64,000 bases of DNA from an uncultured Gammaproteobacteria bacterium (GTDB lineage: Bacteria; Pseudomonadota; Gammaproteobacteria; GCA-001735895). A model generated the notes under the pieces. It was given only the letters and a program-made list of their open reading frames with translations, was not told the origin of the DNA and made no database searches. A program made the position numbers and the translations under genes. Each line of letters opens with the position of its first letter. Within the stretch, counting starts at the first letter, position 1. The DNA lies in contig CAMYLU010000021.1 in the NCBI GenBank assembly GCA_947259485.1, positions 1 through 64,000 of the forward strand. Direction: 5' to 3'. Of the stretch, positions 30,973 to 39,447 are shown in pieces.

Positions 30973-33636
30973 CTAAACCGTTACCGGATCGGGCTTTTCG
31001 GGATCGATACCATACTTCTTTATTGCCTGCTGCACTACTTTACTATCGAGCTCACCGTCATCGCTTAATGCCTTGAGCGCCGCAACCACGACATAATAGC
31101 GATTCACTTCAAAGAAAATTCGCAGATTGTCGCGGGTATCGCTGCGACCGAAACCATCGGTACCGAGGCTGACGAAACGTGACCAGACAAATTCACGTAT
31201 TTGTTCCGCATAGGCGCGAATATAGTCGGTCGAAATAATCACCGGCCCCTTACGTCCCCGCATCTTTGTTTCAAGATAACTCTGGCGCGCCTTTTTAGTC
31301 GGATGCAATTGATTCCAGCGCGCACAACTATGCGCTTCTCGCGCGAGTTCATTGACGCTGGTCACGCTCCATACATCGGCGTTAATCTTGAAATCCTTTT
31401 TCAGCAGTTCGGCAGCAGCAATAACTTCGCGCAAAATCGTACCTGACCCCATTAACTGCACCTTGGGTCCTTTTTCCTCACCTTCCTGCAGGCAGTACAT
31501 GCCCTTGATAATGCCCTCTTCCGACCCTTTCGGCATCGCCGGGTGCAGATAGTTTTCATTCATAACCGAAATGTAATAGAAAACATTTTCTTTCAGTTGG
31601 TACATGCGCTTCAGTCCGCTATGGATGATTACCGCAAGTTCGTAGGCGAAGGTCGGGTCATAGGATACGCAGTTTGGAATCGTTCCCGCGACAATCAGGC
31701 TATGGCCATCCTGGTGCTGCAAACCCTCACCGGCGAGCGTGGTACGACCGGCGGTACCGCCCATCAGAAAGCCTCGTACCTGCATGTCACCCGCCGCCCA
31801 GGCGAGATCACCAATACGCTGGAAACCGAACATCGAGTAGTAGATGTAAAAAGGGATCATGTTGACGCCGTGCGAAGTGTAAGCCGATCCAGCAGCGATC
31901 CACGAAGACATCGCGCCTGCCTCGTTAATGCCTTCTTCGAGGATCTGACCCTTGATATCTTCGCGGTAATACATCACCTGGTCAGAGTCCATCGGCTCGT
32001 AAAGCTGACCTTTAGAAGAGTAGATCCCGAGTTGACGAAACATGCCTTCCATACCGAAGGTCCTGGCTTCATCCGGCACGATCGGAACAATGTTTTTGCC
32101 AATGTTTTTGTCGCGCGCCAGGGAGGAGAGCATGCGCACAAAAGCCATCGTGGTCGAGAATTCGCGATCACCACTATCTTTTAGTAATGCATCAAAGACT
32201 TCGAGCCCCGGAATAACCAGTGCTTCCGCGGTATCACTACGAACCGGCATGTATCCGCCCAACTTTTCGCGACTCTGGCGCATATATTCCATTTCCACGC
32301 TGTCTTCGGGAAACTTGTAAAAAGGAGTTTCCGCTATATCGTCATCGCTAATCGGAATATTGAAGCGATCGCGAAACGCCTTGAGCGAGTCCTCGCCCAT
32401 TTTCTTTTGTGAATGGGTGATGTTCTGTCCTTCACCCGCTTCACCCATACCGTAACCTTTCACCGTTTTTGCCAGGATTACGGTTGGACGTCCAGTGGCT
32501 TCAACCGCCTCGGCATAGGCCGCGTAGACCTTGTGCGGATCGTGGCCACCTCGATTGAGGCGCCAGATATCTTCATCCGACATATCGGCGACCATGTCCC
32601 GCGTTTCAGGATACTTGCCGAAAAAATACTCGCGCGTATAAGCCCCGCCCTTGGCTTTGTAAGCCTGGTATTCACCATCGAGCGTTTCCTCCATGAGTCG
32701 CTGCAAAACACCATCCTGATCCTTGGCAAAAAGATGATCCCAGTAAGATCCCCAGACGACTTTTAATACATTCCATCCGGCTCCGCGAAATACGGCTTCG
32801 AGCTCCTGGATAACTTTACCGTTGCCCCGTACCGGTCCATCGAGACGCTGCAGGTTACAGTTGATAACAAAAATCAGGTTATCCAGATTTTCACGGCTGG
32901 CCAACGAAATCGCGCCCAGCGATTCCGGCTCATCCATTTCACCATCACCCATGAAAGCCCAGACCTTGCGATCATATTGCGGTTGCAGGCCACGGTTTTC
33001 CAGGTACTTCATGAATCGCGCCTGGTAGATGGCCATGATAGGACCGAGCCCCATCGACACGGTTGGAAATTGCCAGAAATCAGGCATCAACCAGGGATGC
33101 GGGTAAGACGAAAGACCGTTTTCATCCAACGCTTCCTGGCGAAATGCTTTTAATTGATCTTCGCTGATGCGCCCTTCGAGAAAAGCGCGCGCATACACAC
33201 CCGGTGCTGAATGCCCCTGGAAAAACACCAGGTCGCCCTTGTGCTCTTCGGTGGGCGCACGAAAAAAGTGCATGAATCCAACATCGTAAAGCGTCGCCGC
33301 CGAGGCAAAGCTTGCGATATGTCCTCCGAGTTCGCTGGACTTGCGATTGGCGTGCACCACCATCGCCGCGGCATTCCAGCGGATAACCGAACGAATACTG
33401 TGCTCGATCGCCTGGTCACCGGGGATTGGGCGCTGTTGCGTTAAGGGAATGGTATTGACATAGGCCGTATTCGCCGAGAACGGCAGGTAGGCACCCGAAC
33501 GCCGGGTTTTATCGATCAGTCGTTCGAGCAGGAAATGAGCCCGTTCCGGCCCCTCGCGCTCAAGCACCGAATCGAGCGATTCTATCCATTCCTGAGTTTC
33601 TTCAGGATCAATATCGGTTTGATCTACCACGTGCAT
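30973..33636 (-). CDS. aceE: Pyruvate dehydrogenase E1 component, homodimeric type
   Basis: Thiamine-diphosphate enzyme that decarboxylates pyruvate and acetylates lipoyl-E2. It has 887 residues, identical to the E. coli length. The ThDP-binding motif runs from GDGEMDEPES to the NCNLQRLDG segment. Further family segments: VFFQGHSAPGVYARAF, RIGDLAWAAGDMQVRGFLMG and EEGINEAGAMSSWIAAG (catalytic-acid region of the ThDP site). It is the first gene of the aceE-aceF-lpd operon. A TATAAT hexamer (33665-33660) lies 24 bases upstream and an inverted repeat (33686-33709) just above it; control by a PdhR-like repressor is possible but no PdhR box was recognised. Confidence 0.97.
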   Translation of the reverse strand: MHVVDQTDIDPEETQEWIESLDSVLEREGPERAHFLLERLIDKTRRSGAYLPFSANTAYVNTIPLTQQRPIPGDQAIEHSIRSVIRWNAAAMVVHANRKSSELGGHIASFASAATLYDVGFMHFFRAPTEEHKGDLVFFQGHSAPGVYARAFLEGRISEDQLKAFRQEALDENGLSSYPHPWLMPDFWQFPTVSMGLGPIMAIYQARFMKYLENRGLQPQYDRKVWAFMGDGEMDEPESLGAISLASRENLDNLIFVINCNLQRLDGPVRGNGKVIQELEAVFRGAGWNVLKVVWGSYWDHLFAKDQDGVLQRLMEETLDGEYQAYKAKGGAYTREYFFGKYPETRDMVADMSDEDIWRLNRGGHDPHKVYAAYAEAVEATGRPTVILAKTVKGYGMGEAGEGQNITHSQKKMGEDSLKAFRDRFNIPISDDDIAETPFYKFPEDSVEMEYMRQSREKLGGYMPVRSDTAEALVIPGLEVFDALLKDSGDREFSTTMAFVRMLSSLARDKNIGKNIVPIVPDEARTFGMEGMFRQLGIYSSKGQLYEPMDSDQVMYYREDIKGQILEEGINEAGAMSSWIAAGSAYTSHGVNMIPFYIYYSMFGFQRIGDLAWAAGDMQVRGFLMGGTAGRTTLAGEGLQHQDGHSLIVAGTIPNCVSYDPTFAYELAVIIHSGLKRMYQLKENVFYYISVMNENYLHPAMPKGSEEGIIKGMYCLQEGEEKGPKVQLMGSGTILREVIAAAELLKKDFKINADVWSVTSVNELAREAHSCARWNQLHPTKKARQSYLETKMRGRKGPVIISTDYIRAYAEQIREFVWSRFVSLGTDGFGRSDTRDNLRIFFEVNRYYVVVAALKALSDDGELDSKVVQQAIKKYGIDPEKPDPVTV

Positions 33637-33659
33637 CGCCTTTGTTGTATTTTGGCGGG

Positions 33660-33709
33660 ATTATACAGCATATTAATCCGCGCCCGATGTTATTATCATA
33701 ACTAACATC
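33660..33709 (-). promoter_or_regulatory. Candidate aceE promoter region with a palindromic operator-like site
   Basis: On the minus strand a perfect TATAAT (33665-33660) lies 24 bases before aceE, although no good -35 hexamer is found 16-18 bases upstream. Overlapping the expected -35 region is an inverted repeat with seven-base perfect arms, GATGTTA and TAACATC (33686-33692 and 33703-33709), separated by ten bases. A regulator bound there would overlap RNA polymerase. The site lies also 35 bases before pyrC on the other strand. Confidence 0.4.
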
Positions 33710-33743
33710 AATATCATAATTCCATATCCGGCGTCAGAAACAA

Positions 33744-34784
33744 ATGAATAAACTTACCTTCATCACTCCCGATGACTGGCATCTGCACCTGCGCGACACC
33801 CCTCACATGGAAGCAGTTGTCGCCGATACAGCGCGCCAGTTCCGACGTGCGATCATCATGCCGAACCTGAATCCGCCAGTGCGGACCTGTGCGGATGCGA
33901 TCGCCTACCGCGAACGTATTCTGGCCGCAGTTCCTGCGCAAAGCAGTTTTACGCCGCTCATGACGCTGTACCTGACCGACAACACCAGCATCGCGGATAT
34001 CAGGGAAGCCAGTGACTCGGAATATATCCATGGCGCCAAACTTTACCCGGCAGGTGCGACCACCAACTCTGAAGCCGGGGTTACTGATCTTTCTAAACTT
34101 GACCAGGTGTTCGAGGCCATGCAAAAACATGGACTGATACTTCAGGTACATGGTGAAGCCACGGCACCGGAGGTTGACGTGTTTGATCGTGAGAAAATTT
34201 TTATCGATCAGTATCTCGCCAAAATTCGCAGTAATTTTCCCGAATTGAAAATCGTGTTTGAACATATCACAACCCGCGATGCGATCGATTTTGTGCGCAG
34301 TGTCAATGTAAATATGGCCGCGACAATAACCCCGCATCATTTGCTGATAAATCGCAATGCAATTTTTGAAGGCGGTATCAGACCGCATCATTATTGCCTG
34401 CCGGTGGCCAAGCGCGAAGGGCATCGCCAGGCATTGCTCGCGGCCGCCAGCAATGGCGAGGCCCTGTTTTTTGCCGGCACGGATAGTGCTCCGCATAGTA
34501 AAGACGCAAAAGAGTCTGCCTGCGGTTGTGCCGGAATCTACTCGGCCAATAATGCCATCGAGCTTTATGCCGAGGCCTTTGAAGAGGTTGCTGACTTTAC
34601 TAATTTCGAATCTTTCATGAGCCGCAATGGTGCCGAATTTTACGGACTGCCGCAAAACCAGGGATCGATCACCCTGGAGCGCAGGGAGTGGACAATTCCA
34701 GATTCACTGCCCTTCCCGGGATCAAGCCTGATTCCGTTCAAGGCAGGCCAGGCATTGCAATGGAAGATCGTTGGTAATGACTGA
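33744..34784 (+). CDS. pyrC: Dihydroorotase, class II
   Basis: Third step of de novo pyrimidine synthesis, interconverting carbamoyl-aspartate and dihydroorotate; a cytoplasmic zinc amidohydrolase. It has 346 residues (348 in E. coli). The metal ligands are visible in DDWHLHLRD at the N-terminus, [14 protein letters not shown] with the lysine that is carbamylated, LQVHGE, FEHIT, and FAGTDSAPH with the catalytic Asp. It overlaps rnt by eight bases and is divergent from aceE. Confidence 0.97.
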   Translation: MNKLTFITPDDWHLHLRDTPHMEAVVADTARQFRRAIIMPNLNPPVRTCADAIAYRERILAAVPAQSSFTPLMTLYLTDNTSIADIREASDSEYIHGAKLYPAGATTNSEAGVTDLSKLDQVFEAMQKHGLILQVHGEATAPEVDVFDREKIFIDQYLAKIRSNFPELKIVFEHITTRDAIDFVRSVNVNMAATITPHHLLINRNAIFEGGIRPHHYCLPVAKREGHRQALLAAASNGEALFFAGTDSAPHSKDAKESACGCAGIYSANNAIELYAEAFEEVADFTNFESFMSRNGAEFYGLPQNQGSITLERREWTIPDSLPFPGSSLIPFKAGQALQWKIVGND

Positions 34785-35388
34785 AACAACGTTCCTGTCA
34801 CAGCGTTTTCGAGGTTATCTCCCGGTCGTTGTTGATGTAGAAACCGGGGGATTCAACGAGACAACCGACGCCTTGTTGCAAATTGCCGCAGTGATTCTCG
34901 ATATTGATCAACAGGGACAACTTTACTGTAGCGAAACCGTTTCCTGCCACGTCACCCCTTTTGCAGGCGCCAATCTTGATCCCAAGTCGATGGAAGTCAA
35001 TGGCATCGATATCGATCACCCGTTTCGCCTGGCGGTGGAAGAGAAGCAGGCGCTACCAAAAATTTTTAAACCGGTGCGCAATGCGATCAAAAGTCACGGT
35101 TGCAAAAAAGCCATACTGGTAGGACATAATGCGCATTTCGATCTTAAATTTATCAATGCGGCGGCGGTGCGATCCGGCATAAAGCGCAATCCCTTCCATC
35201 CCTTCAGCACCTTTGACACGGTTACCCTTGCCGGCCTGGTCTATGGTCAGACAGTACTTGCGCGCTCGATCCAGTCAGCCGGAATGGAATGGGATTCCAG
35301 TGAAGCACATTCGGCAGTCTATGATGCTGAAATGACGGCAAAGTTGTTCTGCAAGATCATTAATGAAGTGCCATTTATAAAGCCTTAG
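34777..35388 (+). CDS. rnt: Ribonuclease T
   Basis: DEDDh-type 3'-5' exoribonuclease that trims the 3' ends of tRNA, 5S and 23S rRNA. It has 203 residues from the ATG at 34777, which lies eight bases inside the end of pyrC; a TTG six bases earlier is a weaker alternative. Exo motifs: VVDVETGGF (Asp, Glu), [14 protein letters not shown] (Asp) and [14 protein letters not shown] (His, Asp). The pyrC-rnt linkage is also found in Pseudomonas, where motY is next to them; here motY is 7 kb away on the other strand. Confidence 0.96.
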   Translation: MTETTFLSQRFRGYLPVVVDVETGGFNETTDALLQIAAVILDIDQQGQLYCSETVSCHVTPFAGANLDPKSMEVNGIDIDHPFRLAVEEKQALPKIFKPVRNAIKSHGCKKAILVGHNAHFDLKFINAAAVRSGIKRNPFHPFSTFDTVTLAGLVYGQTVLARSIQSAGMEWDSSEAHSAVYDAEMTAKLFCKIINEVPFIKP

Positions 35389-35438
35389 TTCGAGAATTCC
35401 TTTATACTCGCGGTTAATAAAACCTTTAGTCTTAAGCC

Positions 35439-36338
35439 TTGCGCAAAGAAGACCTCTCCATCATTGTCGTCGATGACCTGCAATTTAGCCGCGAAGTGGT
35501 TAAATCCGGTCTCGGTAAATCCGGGTTCACCGACATCCGTACTGCATCCTCGGCAGACGAAGCACTCTATTTACTCAATCAGCGACGCGCCCATGTAGTC
35601 CTGGCCGATTTCTGGATGCCGGGCATGAACGGGCTGGAAATGACCGACCTGGTGCGTCGCTGGGATGAAAATAATGACCGTTACACCGGCATTGTTTTGC
35701 TCACTGCGGAAGATACCGCCTCGAGTATCGTGGTTGCCTTTGACCGCGGGGTTGACGATTTCATATCCAAATCCGCGAACCAGTTCGAGCTCGCGGCGAG
35801 AGTCTATGGCGCTGGTCGAAATGCCTACCAGCAAAATGAACTGCGCGAGCGGATGCGCAACCTCAGCAGCCAGTTCCTGCGCATCAAGCAATACAGCCTG
35901 CAGGATCCGGAAACCAATTTGCCCAATCGGGCTCAACTCGAATTACATATCGAGTCCTTGATCGAGCATTGCAATACCCGTGGTGGTGGCCTCGGACTGG
36001 GCATGATCGAAGTAAGTTCGCCCAAAAACGAGTTGCGTCTCGGTACCTTGAAGACAATTGCCAATTCGATCCAGCTTTCGCTGCGACCGATGGACATGGT
36101 ATCGAGGTTTAATATCAATACCTTCGCGGTTTCGGTGCAGTATCAGGATCCGGAGGACTTTAATCCGGACCTGTTCGATCGCCTGATAAATAGCATCAAG
36201 CGACACACTTTACAGACTACCGACGAGGGAAAACATCTGGATATATCTATCGGTGTCTGGCATGGAAACGGTTTCGAGGCACCATCGGTTTCAGACATCA
36301 TCAATCTGGCGCACGAAGCCTGCGCGCCTATCAATTAA
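35439..36338 (+). CDS. Response regulator: receiver domain plus degenerate GGDEF-like domain
   Basis: A 299-residue protein starting at TTG (35439). The receiver domain (about 4-125) has a full phosphorylation set: acidic pair Asp12-Asp13, phospho-acceptor Asp57 in VLADFWMPGMNG, Thr89 and Lys111. A helical linker is followed by a domain (about 150-299) that opens like a diguanylate cyclase (QDPETNLPNRAQLELHIE). Where the GGDEF signature should be it reads RFNINTFAVSV, and the metal-binding Asp residues are missing, so cyclase activity is very unlikely. It has no DNA-binding domain and no adjacent histidine kinase. A role as a phosphorylation-controlled interaction partner or c-di-GMP network member is inferred. 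Confidence 0.8.
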   Translation: MRKEDLSIIVVDDLQFSREVVKSGLGKSGFTDIRTASSADEALYLLNQRRAHVVLADFWMPGMNGLEMTDLVRRWDENNDRYTGIVLLTAEDTASSIVVAFDRGVDDFISKSANQFELAARVYGAGRNAYQQNELRERMRNLSSQFLRIKQYSLQDPETNLPNRAQLELHIESLIEHCNTRGGGLGLGMIEVSSPKNELRLGTLKTIANSIQLSLRPMDMVSRFNINTFAVSVQYQDPEDFNPDLFDRLINSIKRHTLQTTDEGKHLDISIGVWHGNGFEAPSVSDIINLAHEACAPIN

Positions 36339-36343
36339 CCGCC

Positions 36344-36361
36344 AAAAAAACCCCGCCGGGG
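36344..36361 (-). terminator. Probable Rho-independent terminator after grxD
   Basis: On the minus strand CCCC-GGC-GGGG (36361-36351) is followed immediately by seven T (36350-36344). The stem is short but all G-C. It lies 25 bases past the grxD stop and six bases after the end of the convergent response-regulator gene. Confidence 0.55.
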
Positions 36362-36385
36362 CGAGGCTTTTATCAAAGCCATTTT

Positions 36386-36712
36386 TCAGCTTGCCTTGCT
36401 CTCCACCGCCGACCTGGCGAGTTTCTCTAACTCACCCGACTCATGCATTTCAAGCGTGATATCACAGCCCCCGATCAATTCCCCGCTGACATAGACCTGG
36501 GGGAAGGTTGGCCAATCGGCAAAGCGCGGCAGGTTTTGAAAAATTTCAGGATCGGATAACACGTTGACATAGGCAAATTCAATGTCCAGTGATTTGAGGG
36601 CCTCGGCGGTCCTGCTTGAGAAGCCGCACTGCGGTAGCTGTGGTGTGCCCTTCATATAGATGATGACCGGGTGGGTTTCGACTTGCTGCTTAATGCGTTC
36701 CAGGACGTCCAT
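36386..36712 (-). CDS. grxD: Monothiol glutaredoxin, Grx4 family
   Basis: Small cytoplasmic glutaredoxin of 108 residues that binds and transfers [2Fe-2S] clusters with glutathione. The monothiol active site CGFS is present (LPQCGFSSRTAEAL, about residues 28-41), preceded by the lysine in YMKGTP. The downstream WPTFPQVYVSGELIGGCDI gives the cis-Pro loop and GG-CD glutathione-binding motif. It probably serves iron-sulfur cluster trafficking rather than disulfide reduction, as known for Grx4. Confidence 0.96.
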   Translation of the reverse strand: MDVLERIKQQVETHPVIIYMKGTPQLPQCGFSSRTAEALKSLDIEFAYVNVLSDPEIFQNLPRFADWPTFPQVYVSGELIGGCDITLEMHESGELEKLARSAVESKAS

Positions 36713-36800
36713 TCAATACCTCAAAAAATAACCAAGTAATTTACTAAGGTATTATCATAACTGTTTTTTTCAAGCATGGAAATCGAGATTCATGTTTATT

Positions 36801-38579
36801 TTATAAAGCATCGACATGTTGCTGCAGCCAATACTCCAGCAAAGCGCTGTGCCAGAGTTTACTGCCGTTCAAGCGGGTAAAATGCTGTTCCGGTTCGGCT
36901 AACAACCGGTCGATGTAATTTCGGTTAAACAGCCCCCTGTGTCGACTGCGCTGGCTATTAAGGGTATCCGCCATGAACTGGAAAAAATCACCGCGCACGT
37001 ATTTTAAAGCCGGCATCGGAAAGTAACCTTTCGGCCGGTCGATTACCGCGTCGGGAATACGGCCGCGGGCGATTTCCTTGAGAACACCCTTGCCCCCGTG
37101 CTTCAGTTTCAGTTCGGGCGGGCAAGATGCCGCCAACTCTACCAGCTGATGATCGAGAAAAGGCACGCGCGCTTCGAGCCCCCAGGCCATGGTCATGTTA
37201 TCAACCCTTTTGACTGGATCGTCTACCACCAGGGTGGTGACATCGAATCGTAAAACGGCATCGAGGAAACTATCGGCCAGGTCGGTATCCAGATGCTCTT
37301 CGATCAGTGTCGAAGTATAGTCCTCACCTCGATAGGCTGATGCCACCGTATCACGGAACTCGTCATGATCACGGTCGACATAATGGTCTGCAAAACGCTC
37401 GAGCGCTGCACCCTCGGCGGCCGCCATTTTCGCATACCAGAAATAGCCGGCAAACACCTCGTCTGCGCCCTGCCCGCTTTGCACCACTTTAACCGATTTC
37501 GAAACCTGTTCGGAAAGCAGGTAAAACGCGACGGCGTCCTGGCCGAACATAGGTTCCGCCATGGCTTTAACCGCTTCCGGTAAACGGGTTAACACCTCGG
37601 CATTAGGAATCAGAAACTTCTGATGATCGGTGGCATATCGTTCTGCGACCGGATCAGAAAATTCAAACTCGTTGCCGCTTTCTTCAGGCTGATCTTCAAA
37701 ACCGATACTGAAGGTTCTTATATCATGCTGCCCTGCCTCGGCCAGCAAGGCGACCAGCAAGCTCGAATCCAGCCCGCCTGAAAGCAGCACTCCAACCGGA
37801 ACGTCGGCAATGGTGAGTCGTTTTTTAACTGCCTGCATCAACGAGTCATGAATGGCCTGGTTCCATTCCCCGGCGGACATCGACTCCGCCGGGCGCTTTG
37901 CCATCAGCGTCCAGTAACGCGCTTCGGTGAACTCGCCGCCCGGCGTTACATTCATATAGAAAGCGGGTCGGCATTTTCTGATCGACTTGATCAGCGTACG
38001 CGGAGCGGGTATCACGGCGTGCAGGCTGAACTGGTGATGCAGCCCAACCGGATCAATATCGGTCGCAAACAAACCGGTTGCCAGCAGTGCCTGCGGATTC
38101 GATGCAAAATAGAAACCCTGCTTTGAGACCGCGTAGTAAAGCGGCTTGATACCCATGCGATCACGGGCCAGAAAAAGGTTTTGTTGTTTCGAATCCCAGA
38201 TCGCGAATGCGAACATGCCGTGCAAGCGTTCAACGCAGGCGTCACCCCAGCAGGCATAAGCATTGATGATGACCTCGGTATCGCTTTGAGATTTGAACTG
38301 GTAACCCTTGCCGATCAAGGTCGCACGCAACTCGGGATAGTTGTATATGGTTCCGTTGAAAACAATGCTGTAGCGTTCGCTGCTGTCCTGCATCGGCTGA
38401 TGTCCTGCTGCAGACAGGTCAATTATCGCCAGGCGACGATGTCCAAGCATTACCGGTCCATCAAAGTATTCTCCCTTGTCATCCGGTCCGCGCTGCGCAA
38501 CCCGGGCCGACATGCTGACCGCATGTTCGGAATTGATTGCGTTGCCGTCGAAACTCAGGGCACCAAATAAACCGCACAT
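36801..38579 (-). CDS. Asparagine-synthase-like amidotransferase, N-acetylglutaminylglutamine amide synthesis type
   Basis: A 592-residue asparagine-synthase fold protein. The N-terminal glutaminase domain has nucleophile Cys2 (MCGLFGAL), HRRLAIIDLS, FNGTIYNYPELR and SDTEV. The synthetase domain has the pyrophosphate loop LLSGGLDSS, SGQGADEVFAGY and DDPVKRVDNMTMAWGLEARV. The combination of GQGADEVFAGYFWY, DPVKRVDNMTMAWG and a C-terminal GLFNRNYIDRLLAEPE ... RLNGSKLWHSALLEYWLQ is, to my knowledge, characteristic of the amidotransferase that makes the osmolyte N-acetylglutaminylglutamine amide, rather than of AsnB. The usual partner, a GNAT/ATP-grasp protein, is not beside it, so the specific product is inferred and asparagine synthesis remains an alternative. 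Confidence 0.75.
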   Translation of the reverse strand: MCGLFGALSFDGNAINSEHAVSMSARVAQRGPDDKGEYFDGPVMLGHRRLAIIDLSAAGHQPMQDSSERYSIVFNGTIYNYPELRATLIGKGYQFKSQSDTEVIINAYACWGDACVERLHGMFAFAIWDSKQQNLFLARDRMGIKPLYYAVSKQGFYFASNPQALLATGLFATDIDPVGLHHQFSLHAVIPAPRTLIKSIRKCRPAFYMNVTPGGEFTEARYWTLMAKRPAESMSAGEWNQAIHDSLMQAVKKRLTIADVPVGVLLSGGLDSSLLVALLAEAGQHDIRTFSIGFEDQPEESGNEFEFSDPVAERYATDHQKFLIPNAEVLTRLPEAVKAMAEPMFGQDAVAFYLLSEQVSKSVKVVQSGQGADEVFAGYFWYAKMAAAEGAALERFADHYVDRDHDEFRDTVASAYRGEDYTSTLIEEHLDTDLADSFLDAVLRFDVTTLVVDDPVKRVDNMTMAWGLEARVPFLDHQLVELAASCPPELKLKHGGKGVLKEIARGRIPDAVIDRPKGYFPMPALKYVRGDFFQFMADTLNSQRSRHRGLFNRNYIDRLLAEPEQHFTRLNGSKLWHSALLEYWLQQHVDAL

Positions 38580-38631
38580 ATAACCTCACAAAAGTTGTCG
38601 TTTCTTCATCCGGCTTGCGTCCATGGATGCA

Positions 38632-38660
38632 TTGCACCCCATACCGAAAGTCCTTATACT
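38632..38660 (+). promoter_or_regulatory. Candidate promoter of the PuuD-domain membrane protein gene
   Basis: TTGCAC (38632-38637), 17-base spacer, TATACT (38655-38660, five of six matches to the -10 consensus). The -35 is weak. Transcription would start about 70 bases before the ATG at 38736. A second TATAAT at about 38717 is too close to the start codon to be a normal -10. Confidence 0.35.
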
Positions 38661-38735
38661 CCGCCGCGTGTGACGGGGGCAGAACATGGTTACCAGGCCC
38701 CGTATTCTAAACGTTTATAATCGGGAGTCATCAAA

Positions 38736-39332
38736 ATGAATCCGTTAAAATCAATTACCGGTACAATCGTCACAGGGGTGGTGATCTCCGCAATTGTGAT
38801 GGCAATCTTTACCGACGGCGTTACCACTACGACGCAGTGGTATGTCTGGCTTCATGTACTAGCTGGCGTGGCCTGGATTGGCCTGCTTTACTACTTCAAC
38901 TTCGTGCAGGTGCCAGGTGTGGCCAAGGCCCTCTCGGAAGCCGATAGTGGCGGTCCCGGGCCGGCCGCTATTAACAAATATGTTGCACCGACCGCATTGC
39001 TCTGGTTCCGTTGGGCGGCTGTAGTGACCTGGCTTTCGGGTGCCGCGCTACTTGCCAAATACGGGATCCTGGCTAAGGCTTTTACCTTCCAGCCGGGTGC
39101 CGAGGTAATCGGCGTAGGCGCGTGGTTGGGAACAATCATGGCGATTAACGTATGGGTGTTCATCTGGCCAAACCAGAAAAAAATTCTTGGCCTGGATGGG
39201 CAAACCCACGAAGCGGATGTCATTGCCAAAGCGAAATCTGTCGCCTTGATGGCATCACGCACCAACACGGCTTTATCCATCCCGATGTTGTTGTCAATGA
39301 CGGCATACGCACACGGGGGCTACCCTTTCTAG
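38736..39332 (+). CDS. Membrane protein of the urate hydroxylase PuuD N-terminal domain family
   Basis: A 198-residue membrane protein with four to five hydrophobic helices (about 7-25, 37-55, 89-107, 123-145 and the C-terminal 175-192). The HVLAGVAWIGLLYYFNFVQVP segment, the RWAAVVTWLSGAALL segment and FIWPNQKKILG recall the membrane domain of PuuD, a membrane-bound urate-degrading enzyme. In characterised PuuD a C-terminal cytochrome c domain with CXXCH is fused; here there is none and the protein ends at YAHGGYPF. It stands alone between its own promoter and a strong terminator, with no purine catabolism genes nearby. Urate as substrate is therefore uncertain; heme binding through conserved His is plausible. 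Confidence 0.7.
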   Translation: MNPLKSITGTIVTGVVISAIVMAIFTDGVTTTTQWYVWLHVLAGVAWIGLLYYFNFVQVPGVAKALSEADSGGPGPAAINKYVAPTALLWFRWAAVVTWLSGAALLAKYGILAKAFTFQPGAEVIGVGAWLGTIMAINVWVFIWPNQKKILGLDGQTHEADVIAKAKSVALMASRTNTALSIPMLLSMTAYAHGGYPF

Positions 39333-39352
39333 GAGGCCGATCAGCCAGATCG

Positions 39353-39381
39353 AAAGCCCCGTTTAAGCGGGGCTTTTTTTT
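39353..39381 (+). terminator. Rho-independent terminator after the PuuD-domain gene
   Basis: A perfect nine-pair stem AAAGCCCCG / CGGGGCTTT (39353-39361 and 39368-39376) with a six-base loop, running into eight T (39374-39381). It separates the membrane-protein gene from argD. Confidence 0.93.
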
Positions 39382-39447
39382 GCCCGAAAAGCTTGTAATC
39401 GTTGAAAATCACTGTATGTTTGAGCGTTTTTTTCACGCAGCCGGACA

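Noticed and set aside
33714-34655. Open frame of 313 codons antisense to pyrC
   Set aside because: Lies entirely over the well-conserved pyrC gene; composition is that of a complementary-strand shadow.
38717-38722. TATAAT just before the PuuD-domain gene as its -10 element
   Set aside because: Transcription would start almost at the ATG and no -35 hexamer fits; the TATACT further upstream is preferred.
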